The position numbers and the translations under genes are program-made. This document shows, one piece after another, positions 21,751-30,424 of a stretch of DNA of 64,000 bases. A model generated the notes under the pieces. The model saw only the letters and a program-made list of their open reading frames with translations. It was not told the DNA's origin and made no database searches. Each line of letters starts with the position of its first letter. Position 1 is the stretch's first letter. Source of the stretch: an uncultured Nitrososphaerales archaeon (GTDB lineage: Archaea > Thermoproteota > Nitrososphaeria > Nitrososphaerales > Nitrosocaldaceae). The stretch is taken from NCBI GenBank assembly GCA_938030895.1, contig CALHIV010000007.1, positions 1 to 64,000 on the forward strand. Direction: 5' to 3'.

Positions 21751-22419
21751 ATGTTACCTAGGTTAGAGTACATAAGGCAGGCAAGGATAAGGCTTGGGCT
21801 CACACAGAGGAGGCTTGCCATGCTTGTTGGGATCAGTACCTCCATGCTAAACCAGATAGAGTCTGGAAGATGCAAGCCAAGTTACGATACGGCGAAGAGG
21901 ATATTCGATGTACTCAACTCCCTAGAGGATAGGTCATCGCCAAAGATAGTAGATATATGTAGTAGAGAGATAATAAGCGTGTCGGTTGATGACTCGCTCC
22001 ATGATGCAATAGAGCTGATGCGCAGATACTCCTTCAGTCAACTCCCAGTATTCGCTAATGCAAAACCAGTAGGCATGATAAGTGAGGAGGGGATAGTGAA
22101 GTATATGATGCTTAAGAATGGTAATCTTGATACTGATGCTAATGATAGTGATGCAGTGAGTAAAGGTGTAGGTACTAAGCCTAGCATCAGCAAGGCGGAG
22201 CGTGCAGGTAAGGGTAGGAGTTATGAGAGGATGGGTTATGACCTCTACAAGTGTAGAGTAGGAGAGATAATGGAGCCAGCGCCGCCTATAGTTGATGCCT
22301 CAACACCGGCCAAGGTTATAATACCGCTGATAAGGTTCTCAAAGTGCGTGCTGGTCAGCGAGAAGGGGAATATAGTGGGTATAGTTACAGTTGCAGATAT
22401 CTTCAAACTACTAGTATGA
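21751..22419 (+). CDS. XRE-type HTH regulator with two CBS domains
   Basis: Residues 5–55 are a Cro/C1-type helix-turn-helix (ARIRLGLTQRRLAMLVGISTSMLNQIESGR). A first CBS domain follows at about 67–125 (VDICSREIISVSVDDSLHDAIELMRRYSFSQLPVF), then a 45-residue polar linker and a second CBS domain at about 170–222 ending GNIVGIVTVADIFKLLV. It is probably a transcription factor whose DNA binding responds to an adenine nucleotide. Target genes are not evident; the nearest neighbours are a small membrane gene and a decayed gene. Confidence 0.92.
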   Translation: MLPRLEYIRQARIRLGLTQRRLAMLVGISTSMLNQIESGRCKPSYDTAKRIFDVLNSLEDRSSPKIVDICSREIISVSVDDSLHDAIELMRRYSFSQLPVFANAKPVGMISEEGIVKYMMLKNGNLDTDANDSDAVSKGVGTKPSISKAERAGKGRSYERMGYDLYKCRVGEIMEPAPPIVDASTPAKVIIPLIRFSKCVLVSEKGNIVGIVTVADIFKLLV

Positions 22420-22796
22420 TTATGAGTAATCGAAGTAATAGAATGCTCTGTTTCACAACCATGAAGATAGCTATATGATGAGCATACAGCAGGCATGTTA
22501 TGTATTATAGTGCTTCATTGCATAACTTAATTACATTCTTTGTGTTCTTGTTCTTAACCTTACACTATCAAACCATAATTACACTCTTATCTTTAGTATA
22601 TAATTGCTTATCTAAGATACAGAATGGATGATAGAGGAGTGATGAAGAAATTGAATAAACGAATAAATGAATAACCAACTATCTCTAGCCCTTCATTGCT
22701 TACTCCTCTCTCTACCTCTCCTGTACAGTAACATCTAGAGTAACCCTACGCCAACTATACCTGCTATATTGCTATATTGCTATATTGCTATATTGC
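22420..22796. other. Intergenic region ending in an 8-bp tandem repeat
   Basis: A/T-rich, non-coding by eye. Near its right end, at about 22759–22800, the unit GCTATATT is repeated four to five times in a row. No promoter or RNA gene is clear. Confidence 0.5.
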
Positions 22797-23510
22797 TATA
22801 CTTGCAAGTCTTGTACAACTTTAAATGATGTAGCGAATGTTGTTACTATTGGATCACCAACCTCTGTATATGCTATTACTGTATATACGCCTATAGCATT
22901 TGTATCCATCGCAGTAGAGGCAAAGTCATTGGGATATGCAACGGACCATAGCCATCTGCTTGCACTGTAACTGGTATACCAGTATAGTTGCATACTATAC
23001 CATCAGGTGTTATCACCTCTGCACTAGTTATCTCTACTGGACTATCAACATCTGAATCGAATGTTATTGTTACTGTATTACCAATGGATGCAGTGTTTGG
23101 GCTGCAGTTAGAGTTGCTAATACAGATATATAGCGTGTTCACAGCTCTTCAGGATCTGATCACTTGCACACATCCTCTACTCCTAGAGTAGGTGACCCAG
23201 CATCAGCATCTATATAGTCTCCATCTATACCCTCATTGTCGATAGAATCCTGAGCATTGTTTATATCATTGTCACCATAAGCTAAGTGTTATCGTATCGC
23301 CACATTCATATACTACACCATCAACCCTGACCTCATCGTCTCCATCGAAGCAATCCCTATTGTATGGCCAACGTATGTACCAGCATTAGGTTGAGCATAT
23401 ACCATCCTAATACAATCTTTAACAGTCATCTATAGCAGTATTAGAAGGGTAGCAGTAACTATGGTTGCATTCAGTGCTATACCAGCCGTACCACTATCTA
23501 TTCATTAACA
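22797..23510 (-). pseudogene. Decayed surface/exported protein gene
   Basis: Minus-strand frames hold fragments of one acidic secreted protein. From the 5' side: VTATLLIL (signal-like), YAQPNAGTYVG, then DCFDGDDEVRVDGVVYECGD, NDINNAQDSIDNEGIDGDYIDADAG, then NTASIGNTVTITFDSD and AEVITPDGIVCNYTGIPVTV, and finally NAIGVYTVIAYTEVGDP ending KVVQDLQV. These pieces need several frameshifts, and stops occur in each frame. The Ig-like strands and Cys pairs resemble thaumarchaeal surface proteins. The gene appears dead or badly assembled. Both shorter ORFs within it are remnants rather than genes. Confidence 0.65.
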
Positions 23511-23782
23511 TTCATATTTTTCCTTATAAATAGGTGCAAATTCTGCAATATCTGTCATATAACTATTAACTATTGTTATATAATATCTGTTACATAACTC
23601 TTATAGAAGATAGAGAGGTATAGATAATGTAAGAAGAGAAGAAGAAAGGAGCAGGCTAGAGTTAGAGTAGAGGGGATGGATGAACTTGTTCATCTTATTA
23701 TGGATATGCTTAAGCATAGTAGTTCATCGTGCTTGAAGGATCAGTTATCATATGCATACTATTATAAAAAGAAGATGGTTGG

Positions 23783-24961
23783 TTAACTGCTCAGATCTGG
23801 TAATGCTCTAAAACCTTCTATATCCAGTCTAATCTCAGCCTCATCACACTCCCAGTCAAGCATACACTCTCTTGGCAGTATACCCAAAGGATCGTACGAA
23901 TCGAACTTGTGTATACCTGTAACTTCAGCTAAGAGTATTGCGCCATACGCATTATTATCAACTGCTTCAAGACCTATCATGCCTCCAGTTACAAGATCGT
24001 TGCTGCTACTAGCCCTCTCCATATATGTATCGTTGCTCTCACGATCATCGCCCCCACACCCTCTATTCATCATAGATACCTTAACCATCCCATGGTCTCT
24101 ATGATCTAGTATACTTCTCACGCACTTAGATAGAGAGTCGATGAGTCCTATGCTTATACCTTCAGTACTTCTGTCAACTATGTATAATAATGCGTTCTTA
24201 ACCTTATCTGGCTTGGTATTGCTATAAAGCATCCTCAAGGCATCCTTCACTATTGCATCCACGCTACCACCAATACCTGCAGATATCAGATTAAGACCAT
24301 TAACCTCACCGTTCATCATGATCATAATCCTAAAGACTGCCAGCACAATACCATTAACTATCTTATAGCATCTCTCTATGCTGAGGTCTGGATTATTAGT
24401 TAGGAATGAGTCATTATCTATAACTATTGTACAATCGCTCACTTCTGATAACTTCTTGAGTGCAACACCTGCCCTGAATAGCCTATCACTCTCGAAGCCG
24501 AATGGCATTATAGCAAATGTTATCAGCCTCGCATTGTTATTGGCCTTCACACTGCTACTTGCCTTGATCATACCAGCGAGCAATGGTGCGATGGCTACAC
24601 CATTCCTACCAGCGAGGTTTGCTACCATGATGTATGTATTATAGCCTACCAATTCATTGCGTATGCTCCTCTCATATGCCAATAGCGATCCCCTTATGGT
24701 ATAGGGCGAGGGGTTCAACACCCCTGTGTTGAGTAGTACCTTCTTCACCCTTGCTGCTTCTATATAAGATGTGTCTAACCCTATAGATGCATCATTATCC
24801 TCATTACTCCTACTGCCATCATCCCCCTTTATGCCCATGAGGTCGCTTGGGTTACTGCTTATCAACATGGTATCTAGGGCAGATATATTCATCATCATCC
24901 TTGCGATTCGTGTACCAGCACCGCCTATGCCTATTATCATTACAGGTAAAGGAAGCTCCAT
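23783..24961 (-). CDS. FtsZ/tubulin-superfamily protein with altered GTP-binding motifs
   Basis: The 392-residue protein has an FtsZ-like N-terminal GTPase domain. T1 is GIGGAGTRIARMM at residues 11–23. LITFAIMPFGFESDRLFRAG and a later NDSFLTNN match the T5 and helix regions. The T4 tubulin signature GGGTGTG is replaced by AGRNGVA at 117–123. The T7 catalytic loop NxDxxD is replaced by NLISAGIGG. Divergent T4 loops are known in thaumarchaeal FtsZ homologues, which are not the main division machinery there (Cdv proteins are). It likely assembles or binds nucleotide without normal GTP hydrolysis; that is inference. Confidence 0.75.
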   Translation of the reverse strand: MELPLPVMIIGIGGAGTRIARMMMNISALDTMLISSNPSDLMGIKGDDGSRSNEDNDASIGLDTSYIEAARVKKVLLNTGVLNPSPYTIRGSLLAYERSIRNELVGYNTYIMVANLAGRNGVAIAPLLAGMIKASSSVKANNNARLITFAIMPFGFESDRLFRAGVALKKLSEVSDCTIVIDNDSFLTNNPDLSIERCYKIVNGIVLAVFRIMIMMNGEVNGLNLISAGIGGSVDAIVKDALRMLYSNTKPDKVKNALLYIVDRSTEGISIGLIDSLSKCVRSILDHRDHGMVKVSMMNRGCGGDDRESNDTYMERASSSNDLVTGGMIGLEAVDNNAYGAILLAEVTGIHKFDSYDPLGILPRECMLDWECDEAEIRLDIEGFRALPDLSS

Positions 24962-25020
24962 CTCTTCATAGATGAAGGGGAGGTGTTAAGAATATTTTGT
25001 TTCCTTACAAATCGATGGTG

Positions 25021-25127
25021 TGTCAAAAAAAATTGATCGATGCTATTACACTGAAGGAATATGGATGCGATAGGGTCAATAAATTAGCATACATAGCATG
25101 TCAAAAAATTGATCGGTGCTATCACAC
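25021..25127 (-). terminator. Duplicated T-rich terminator
   Basis: Two copies of a block of about 30 bp (25021–25052 and 25099–25127) read on the minus strand as AGTGT-A/G-ATAGCA-T/C-CGATCAAT, then six to eight T. The T run right after the stop of the methylthiotransferase gene fits an archaeal terminator. The second copy overlaps the last codons of that gene. No strong hairpin is needed in Archaea. Confidence 0.45.
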
Positions 25128-26468
25128 TAACGCTACCATGCTCCCCACTAGGGAGTGTGTTGTAACCCTCTCTATTCTAACCCTAGTCCATACCCCTAAC
25201 AGCCTCCTAGCACCAACACTCATGCCATTGGAATCTTTATCTTCGCTACCATAATCATTAATTATATTCCTTATACTTCCAGCATCTAGATAGATCGGTT
25301 TGTAAGCGAAGTTTCTCCCTTGTAATCCCCCACCCGCTAACTCATCTATGAGCATGGTGCCTTCCCAACCCTTCCAGAGCATGTTCCTTGAGTAGCATAC
25401 CTTGCTCACTACTGAGTGCATCACTCTACTCCTCTCATTCACAACATGCCTGCTAAGCTGCTCCATACCACTTGCCTCAGTATTCGGTCTAGCACTGTAC
25501 TTCGATACGTTAACTACATCAGGCTCCACCTCCTGCAGGAGATCTATACTTGCATCAAAGTCCTCTTCACTCTCACCAGGGAATCCTACTATAATATCTG
25601 TTGCTATAGTGCAGTTCTTCAACTCCCTCCTGAACCTCTTTGCAACATCTATGAATGTTGAGGCCCTATGCCCTCTCCGCATCAACCTTAACACTCTATC
25701 ACTCCCGCTCTGCACTGGTATGTGGAGGAATCTGAATACCTTATCATCCCTGTACGCTTCTATAAGATCATCTATCATCGATGGTATGTATTGAGGGTTC
25801 ATCATCCCAACCCTTACCATGAACTCAGCATCTATTGAGCATACAGCCTTGATAACCTCTGCTAGATTCGTACCTATATCTCTCCCATATGCGCCGTTAT
25901 CTGTTGAGGTTAGCCATACCTCCTTGCATCCTTGACTTAAATCCTCTCTAACCTGCCTTACGATATCGCCTATCCTGTAACTTGTAAGCCTACCCTTTGC
26001 TATCCTTGTTTCGCAGAAGGTGCATTCACTTAGGCATCCAGAGCCTATCTGCACTATACTTATCACTGGATTGACTCTAACCTTTGGTAACCCAACCTTT
26101 GGCCTTATAGAGTCGGAGAGGATGGCGATACCTTTACCATTGAGTGTAGATGCAAGGGCATCACCAACCTTCTCTATAGCGTTAGGAGCAAGTATACTTG
26201 CTTTAGGGTTAAGCCTCTTGATCCTCTCTGGCTCAGCCTTTGCCATGCATCCAGCAACCACCAATGGCTTGCCAGATAGATGCTTTATCCTCTCAACCAT
26301 TCTATTAGCTGTTGCATCCTTAACAACACATGTTACTATCACGCTTGCATCAGCCTCCTCGAAGCTACCTGCAAGTTCATACCCATTACTTGCTAGAGTT
26401 CCTGCTATCATCTCACCATCTGATATGCTGGATGAGCATCCATACACCTCAAGCCATACCTTGACCAT
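25122..26468 (-). CDS. tRNA ms2t6A methylthiotransferase (MtaB/CDKAL1 type)
   Basis: The radical-SAM methylthiotransferase begins VKVWLEVYGCSSSISDGEMIAG, the UPF0004 domain with cysteines holding the auxiliary cluster. The radical-SAM motif is CLSECTFCET (C-x3-C-x2-C). A TRAM-like end follows (WKGWEGTMLIDE). It adds a methylthio group to t6A37 of ANN-decoding tRNAs. I chose ATG 26468; the frame extends to a TTG at 26495 only, one base after the upstream stop. It is downstream of the fumarase-like gene, so probably co-transcribed. Confidence 0.92.
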   Translation of the reverse strand: MVKVWLEVYGCSSSISDGEMIAGTLASNGYELAGSFEEADASVIVTCVVKDATANRMVERIKHLSGKPLVVAGCMAKAEPERIKRLNPKASILAPNAIEKVGDALASTLNGKGIAILSDSIRPKVGLPKVRVNPVISIVQIGSGCLSECTFCETRIAKGRLTSYRIGDIVRQVREDLSQGCKEVWLTSTDNGAYGRDIGTNLAEVIKAVCSIDAEFMVRVGMMNPQYIPSMIDDLIEAYRDDKVFRFLHIPVQSGSDRVLRLMRRGHRASTFIDVAKRFRRELKNCTIATDIIVGFPGESEEDFDASIDLLQEVEPDVVNVSKYSARPNTEASGMEQLSRHVVNERSRVMHSVVSKVCYSRNMLWKGWEGTMLIDELAGGGLQGRNFAYKPIYLDAGSIRNIINDYGSEDKDSNGMSVGARRLLGVWTRVRIERVTTHSLVGSMVALV

Positions 26469-26496
26469 TCTATGCACCCACTCTGCTAATATCAAA

Positions 26497-27867
26497 TCAT
26501 CCTACAGCGCTCCTGATTATCTCATCTATCCTACTCTCATCCATAAGCCCCTCTCTTATGACCAGTTGCTTTATACTAACGCCCTCCCTTAGCGCTTCCT
26601 TGTATAGTTCTGCAGCCTTGATATAGCCTATATATGGTGATAGTAGGGTAACCATTATGGGATTGTTCTCTACACCAGCCTTCAACCTCTGCTCATTTGC
26701 CTTCAACCCATCGAGCATATGCTCAGCAAATACTGGCAGGAACCTTGATAGCATATCCATTGAGTCTAGCACGCATCTAGCCATAACAGGGAGCATCACA
26801 TTCAACTCTAACTGCCCTGCTTGAACTGCCAATGCAGTACTTAGATCATTACCGATGATATTGAAGCAGATCATGTTAAGGCACTCAGCGAGCGAAGGGT
26901 TAACCTTGCCAGGCATTATACTTGAGCCAGCATGTACAGCAGGTATCGTAAGTTCAGCCAGCCCAGCTAGTGGGCCGGAGGCCATAAGCCTGACATCATT
27001 TGCTATCCTTATCAACTCTAATGCTAGATTCCTTAGGCATGAGGATACGTATGCTACAGCAAGCCTGCTCTGCAGTGCGTACTGCATATCCCTAGCAGGT
27101 TTTAGATCAATGCCAGATATCTCTGCAAGGTGCCTTATTACAAGTTCCCTGTAACCCTTTGGTGTATTTGCCCCTGTACCTACCGCTGTCCCTCCAAGGG
27201 CAACATACTTGAGTTCATCTAATGCGCTAAGCAGGTACCTTCTAGCATCCTCTACAGCAGTAGCGTATGCATTAAACTCTGAGCCTAGAGTTACAGGGAG
27301 TGCATCCATCAGATGCGTTCTACCTATCTTGAGTACATGCTTGAACTCCTCGCCCTTCCTATGAAGCGATGATATCAACCTATCTAGTGCAGATATCAGA
27401 TCCTTACTGCTCAAGAGTATCGCTAGATGGAGTGCTGTAGGGAATGTATCATTGCTAGACTGTGACATGTTTACATGATCGTTTGGGTGTAGATATGAGT
27501 AATCTCCCTTGCTCCTCCCCAACAACTCCAATGCCTTGTTTGCTATAACCTCGTTAACATTCATATTAAAGGCTGTGCCAGCGCCAGAGTTGATTGCATC
27601 TATGGGGAACTGATCGAGCAGCTCTCCAGCAAGTATGGTATCGCATGCTCTAACTATGGCATCGCCCCTCTCCTTATCTAATGCTCCCAACTGCATATTT
27701 GCTAGGGCTGCACTCCTCTTTATCATAACGTATGCTCTAACCATGTTTATATGCATCCTCTGAGCGGTAGCATTGTAATGCTCTAGTGCTCTAACTGTGA
27801 ATGGACCATAGTATGCATCGAATGGAACCTTAACCTCGCCCAGTGAGTCCCTATCTACCCTGTACAT
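26497..27867 (-). CDS. Fumarase II / aspartate ammonia-lyase family enzyme
   Basis: The 456-residue lyase shows the superfamily signature GSSIMPGKVNPSLAE with the flexible catalytic loop. NMSQSSNDTFPTALH and VGTGANTPKGY (fumarase VGTGxN) are also present. Some segments lean to aspartase (CFNIIGND, AVQAGQLELNVMLPVM) and others to fumarase. Class II fumarase in the citric acid cycle is the more common archaeal role, but aspartate deamination cannot be excluded from sequence. It heads a likely two-gene unit with the tRNA methylthiotransferase, with no obvious functional link. Confidence 0.88.
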   Translation of the reverse strand: MYRVDRDSLGEVKVPFDAYYGPFTVRALEHYNATAQRMHINMVRAYVMIKRSAALANMQLGALDKERGDAIVRACDTILAGELLDQFPIDAINSGAGTAFNMNVNEVIANKALELLGRSKGDYSYLHPNDHVNMSQSSNDTFPTALHLAILLSSKDLISALDRLISSLHRKGEEFKHVLKIGRTHLMDALPVTLGSEFNAYATAVEDARRYLLSALDELKYVALGGTAVGTGANTPKGYRELVIRHLAEISGIDLKPARDMQYALQSRLAVAYVSSCLRNLALELIRIANDVRLMASGPLAGLAELTIPAVHAGSSIMPGKVNPSLAECLNMICFNIIGNDLSTALAVQAGQLELNVMLPVMARCVLDSMDMLSRFLPVFAEHMLDGLKANEQRLKAGVENNPIMVTLLSPYIGYIKAAELYKEALREGVSIKQLVIREGLMDESRIDEIIRSAVG

Positions 27868-27948
27868 GTCTGAGCATCAGTATACAACCATTTAATAACC
27901 TATTGATGCTCGATCCTCCCCATTGCTTACTACTGCTATTGATGATGG

Positions 27949-28860
27949 TCATGCTACCTTTTTCAGACGACCTCTGCGAGCAAGTAAGAGCGCAACTACG
28001 CACCCTCCTACTATCGCTGCAAGTATATACTGTAGATTGTTAAGTATATGGTATAGGAATAGACCTAGACCAACCCTCGCTTCAGATACCGATTCAGATA
28101 AGCCATACCCTCTATCCTCTGTATATGTATATGCATATGCATAGATTATCTGTCTCACTGTGCCTGAATCATGCGTGATAGTCAGCAGGAATGGTATATA
28201 TGGATGGGAGAGTAGACCCTTATCAACATCTGCTACGCCTGCAAGGTAGTATATGTATGCCTCATCCGTTGATATACGCCTCAATGATATACTCTCTATA
28301 TCACTTACATCAAACCTCTTTATAGTATCCATTGTAGAACCCCTAAGGGATTCTATAGTTGCAGGGAACCTATGATTAGTAGGAGAGGTTGAGCAGTCGG
28401 GATTTAGATCTATTAGGTTGAGCGTATCCAACGCAACTCTTACCCTAACATGGTTTATACCCTCTCCTCTACCAAGCCTCTCAGCATACTTCTGCTCATG
28501 GTCATAGTAGTAGATGAGTAATGTATACTCTCCATACCCATCTGCTGATGGGGCTAATTCAGCCTCTACATAGTAGGGTATCCTATCGCTGCTGAGTGAA
28601 TCTGCAAGATCTTCATATACCTTGTTGAGTAGCATGAATCCAACCTCTATAGAGCCATTATCATCGGCAGTAGGATAGACCTCTAACATGAATCGGGGTT
28701 TATGAATAACATCCTCCCTCAGTATAAGCGAGCATGCATAGGCATTGTTATCTGATATTATTGCTATGCCTAGCAGATAGAACACAACCACTATAATCAT
28801 CTTCGCTATAATCATCTTTGATCTTACGTACAATAGACCTTCCACACCATTAGATAGCAT
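27949..28860 (-). CDS. Exported, C-terminally anchored hypothetical protein (303 aa)
   Basis: An N-terminal membrane segment at about residues 17–43 (MIIAKMIIVVVFYLLGIAII) serves as signal or anchor. A long extracytoplasmic domain rich in Tyr and Asp follows, then a second helix near residues 268–295 (NLQYILAAIVGGCVVALLLA) and a basic tail RRGRLKKVA. No conserved domain is recognised. The layout resembles other surface proteins in the window but lacks a PEF-like motif. The next gene (28885–29292) is on the same strand just upstream. Confidence 0.75.
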   Translation of the reverse strand: MLSNGVEGLLYVRSKMIIAKMIIVVVFYLLGIAIISDNNAYACSLILREDVIHKPRFMLEVYPTADDNGSIEVGFMLLNKVYEDLADSLSSDRIPYYVEAELAPSADGYGEYTLLIYYYDHEQKYAERLGRGEGINHVRVRVALDTLNLIDLNPDCSTSPTNHRFPATIESLRGSTMDTIKRFDVSDIESISLRRISTDEAYIYYLAGVADVDKGLLSHPYIPFLLTITHDSGTVRQIIYAYAYTYTEDRGYGLSESVSEARVGLGLFLYHILNNLQYILAAIVGGCVVALLLARRGRLKKVA

Positions 28861-28884
28861 TACATATATTGCTACTGTTTACTA

Positions 28885-29292
28885 TTAGTAGTTTATCTTC
28901 ACACTTGCAAGTTCTATAACAGAACTTAGATCCTCATCGCTTATGGGCGCTCCATGTAATAGTGTGCCTTTTTGAAGCCACTTGCCAACAGGTGTATGCT
29001 TTATGAGTATAGGGGGCTGCAGTCTAACCAGCCTGCCGAATATAACCTTAGTACTCCATCCATTCCTCCTACACATATCCCTCTCCTCACCACTCAACTC
29101 ATCTACGCTCAAAGCCTTCTCAACTACAGCATAGCCTATGAACGCATCCCCCTTACCCTCTATCTTCTTCGCTAAGAGTATCCTCATACCCTTCTCCCAC
29201 CTCCTCCTCATTGCTGTGTAATATGCCCTTCTGCTGAATACTCTTGCCTCAAATTCATCGTTATCTGCTATACGCATTATGTAGTTCACCAT
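28885..29292 (-). CDS. Conserved hypothetical protein, possibly DUF365/EVE-like
   Basis: The 135-residue soluble protein is rich in Arg and Lys in its first third (RVFSRRAYYTAMRRRWEKG). It has a strand-helix pattern LLAKKIEGKGDAFIGYAVVEKAL and ends in LSSVIELASVKINY. This recalls the small archaeal DUF365 family with an EVE/PUA-like fold that may bind modified bases, but the similarity is by eye. It is 24 bases upstream of the exported protein gene on the same strand, so co-transcription is likely. Confidence 0.6.
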   Translation of the reverse strand: MVNYIMRIADNDEFEARVFSRRAYYTAMRRRWEKGMRILLAKKIEGKGDAFIGYAVVEKALSVDELSGEERDMCRRNGWSTKVIFGRLVRLQPPILIKHTPVGKWLQKGTLLHGAPISDEDLSSVIELASVKINY

Positions 29293-29373
29293 AGAATGTA
29301 TTGATGGATGGAATCATTTAACCGTATATGGAGGGATAGATAGGTTAATTTAACCATAGTCTAGAGTAGTAGT

Positions 29374-30300
29374 ATGCACAAGCAAGAGGTAAGGGTCCTT
29401 GTATCAGATGCTATAGATAGTAATGGTATAGAGGTTATGAGGAGGAACGGGCTCCATGTTGATTATAGACCTGATATCAAGCAGGAAGAACTGCTCACTG
29501 CTATAAGGGATTACAACGTCCTCATAGTAAGGAGTAGAACAAAGGTTAGAAGAGATCTAATAGATGCTGCTCAGAACCTAAAGATAATAGCAAGGGTTGG
29601 AGTTGGTCTAGATAACATAGATGTAGATTATGCCAAGAGTAAGGGTATAGAGGTTGTTAATGCTGAGGAGGCAGCGATGAGTGCTGTTGCTGAACTCGTG
29701 ATAGGACTCATGGTATGTCTAGCAAGGGGTATAGCAAGGGCAGATTCTGCCATGAAACAAGGTAGATGGATAAAGAACGAGCTTATGGGCATAGAGTTGA
29801 GGGGGAAGTATCTAGGCGTGATAGGTATGGGGAAGATAGGTACCAGAGTTGCTAGGCTTGCAAGAGCGTTGGGCATGAATATAATAGCATACGATGTTGT
29901 AAAGTTAGATCCTATGCTAGTTAGAGAACTAGGCATAGTTGTAACAGATCTTGATACGCTACTGAAGAGTGCGGACTTTGTAACGCTACATGTACCATTA
30001 AACGATACCACTAGACATATGATAGATGCTGCTAGGCTAGCGATGATGAAGAGTTCAGCATACATAATAAATACTGCTAGGGGAGCAGTTATAGATGAGC
30101 AGGCATTACTCAATGCATTGAAGGAGGGAAGGATAGCTGGTGCTGCACTCGATGTCTTTGAGGTTGAGCCTCCAACCAACATGGAACTCATAAGCCTCCC
30201 AAATGTGATATGCACTCCTCACATAGGTGCACAGACTAGAGAAGCACAAGCACTGGCAGCCAGTATAATAGCAGAGAAGATTATACAACTCACAAGGTGA
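29374..30300 (+). CDS. serA: D-3-phosphoglycerate dehydrogenase (short form)
   Basis: The 308-residue D-isomer 2-hydroxyacid dehydrogenase has the NAD fold LGVIGMGKIGTRVARLARALG, the catalytic Arg in the NTARGAVIDEQAL segment, Glu in VFEVEPP and His in TPHIGAQT. VGVGLDNIDVDYAKSKGIEVVN fits phosphoglycerate dehydrogenase, the first step of serine synthesis. It lacks the C-terminal ACT domain of many SerA proteins, so serine feedback is not expected; short forms are common in Archaea. A related hydroxyacid reductase is the main alternative. Confidence 0.88.
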   Translation: MHKQEVRVLVSDAIDSNGIEVMRRNGLHVDYRPDIKQEELLTAIRDYNVLIVRSRTKVRRDLIDAAQNLKIIARVGVGLDNIDVDYAKSKGIEVVNAEEAAMSAVAELVIGLMVCLARGIARADSAMKQGRWIKNELMGIELRGKYLGVIGMGKIGTRVARLARALGMNIIAYDVVKLDPMLVRELGIVVTDLDTLLKSADFVTLHVPLNDTTRHMIDAARLAMMKSSAYIINTARGAVIDEQALLNALKEGRIAGAALDVFEVEPPTNMELISLPNVICTPHIGAQTREAQALAASIIAEKIIQLTR

Positions 30301-30424
30301 CTTAACTCTAACTATATATATTATAATAATAACTCTAGGTGAAATTTTAGTAATTAAAGTAATTTATCCCATCTGTTGACGGTATTAAAGTGTATGTATT
30401 ACAACGCATTATATAAAAGATTTA

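Noticed and set aside
22759-22801. GCTATATT repeats considered as a CRISPR array
   Set aside because: Unit is 8 bp with no spacers, and no cas gene is near.
24997-25254. 85-codon plus-strand ORF over the duplicated block
   Set aside because: It covers intergenic terminator repeats and the antisense end of the methylthiotransferase gene; no promoter or family.
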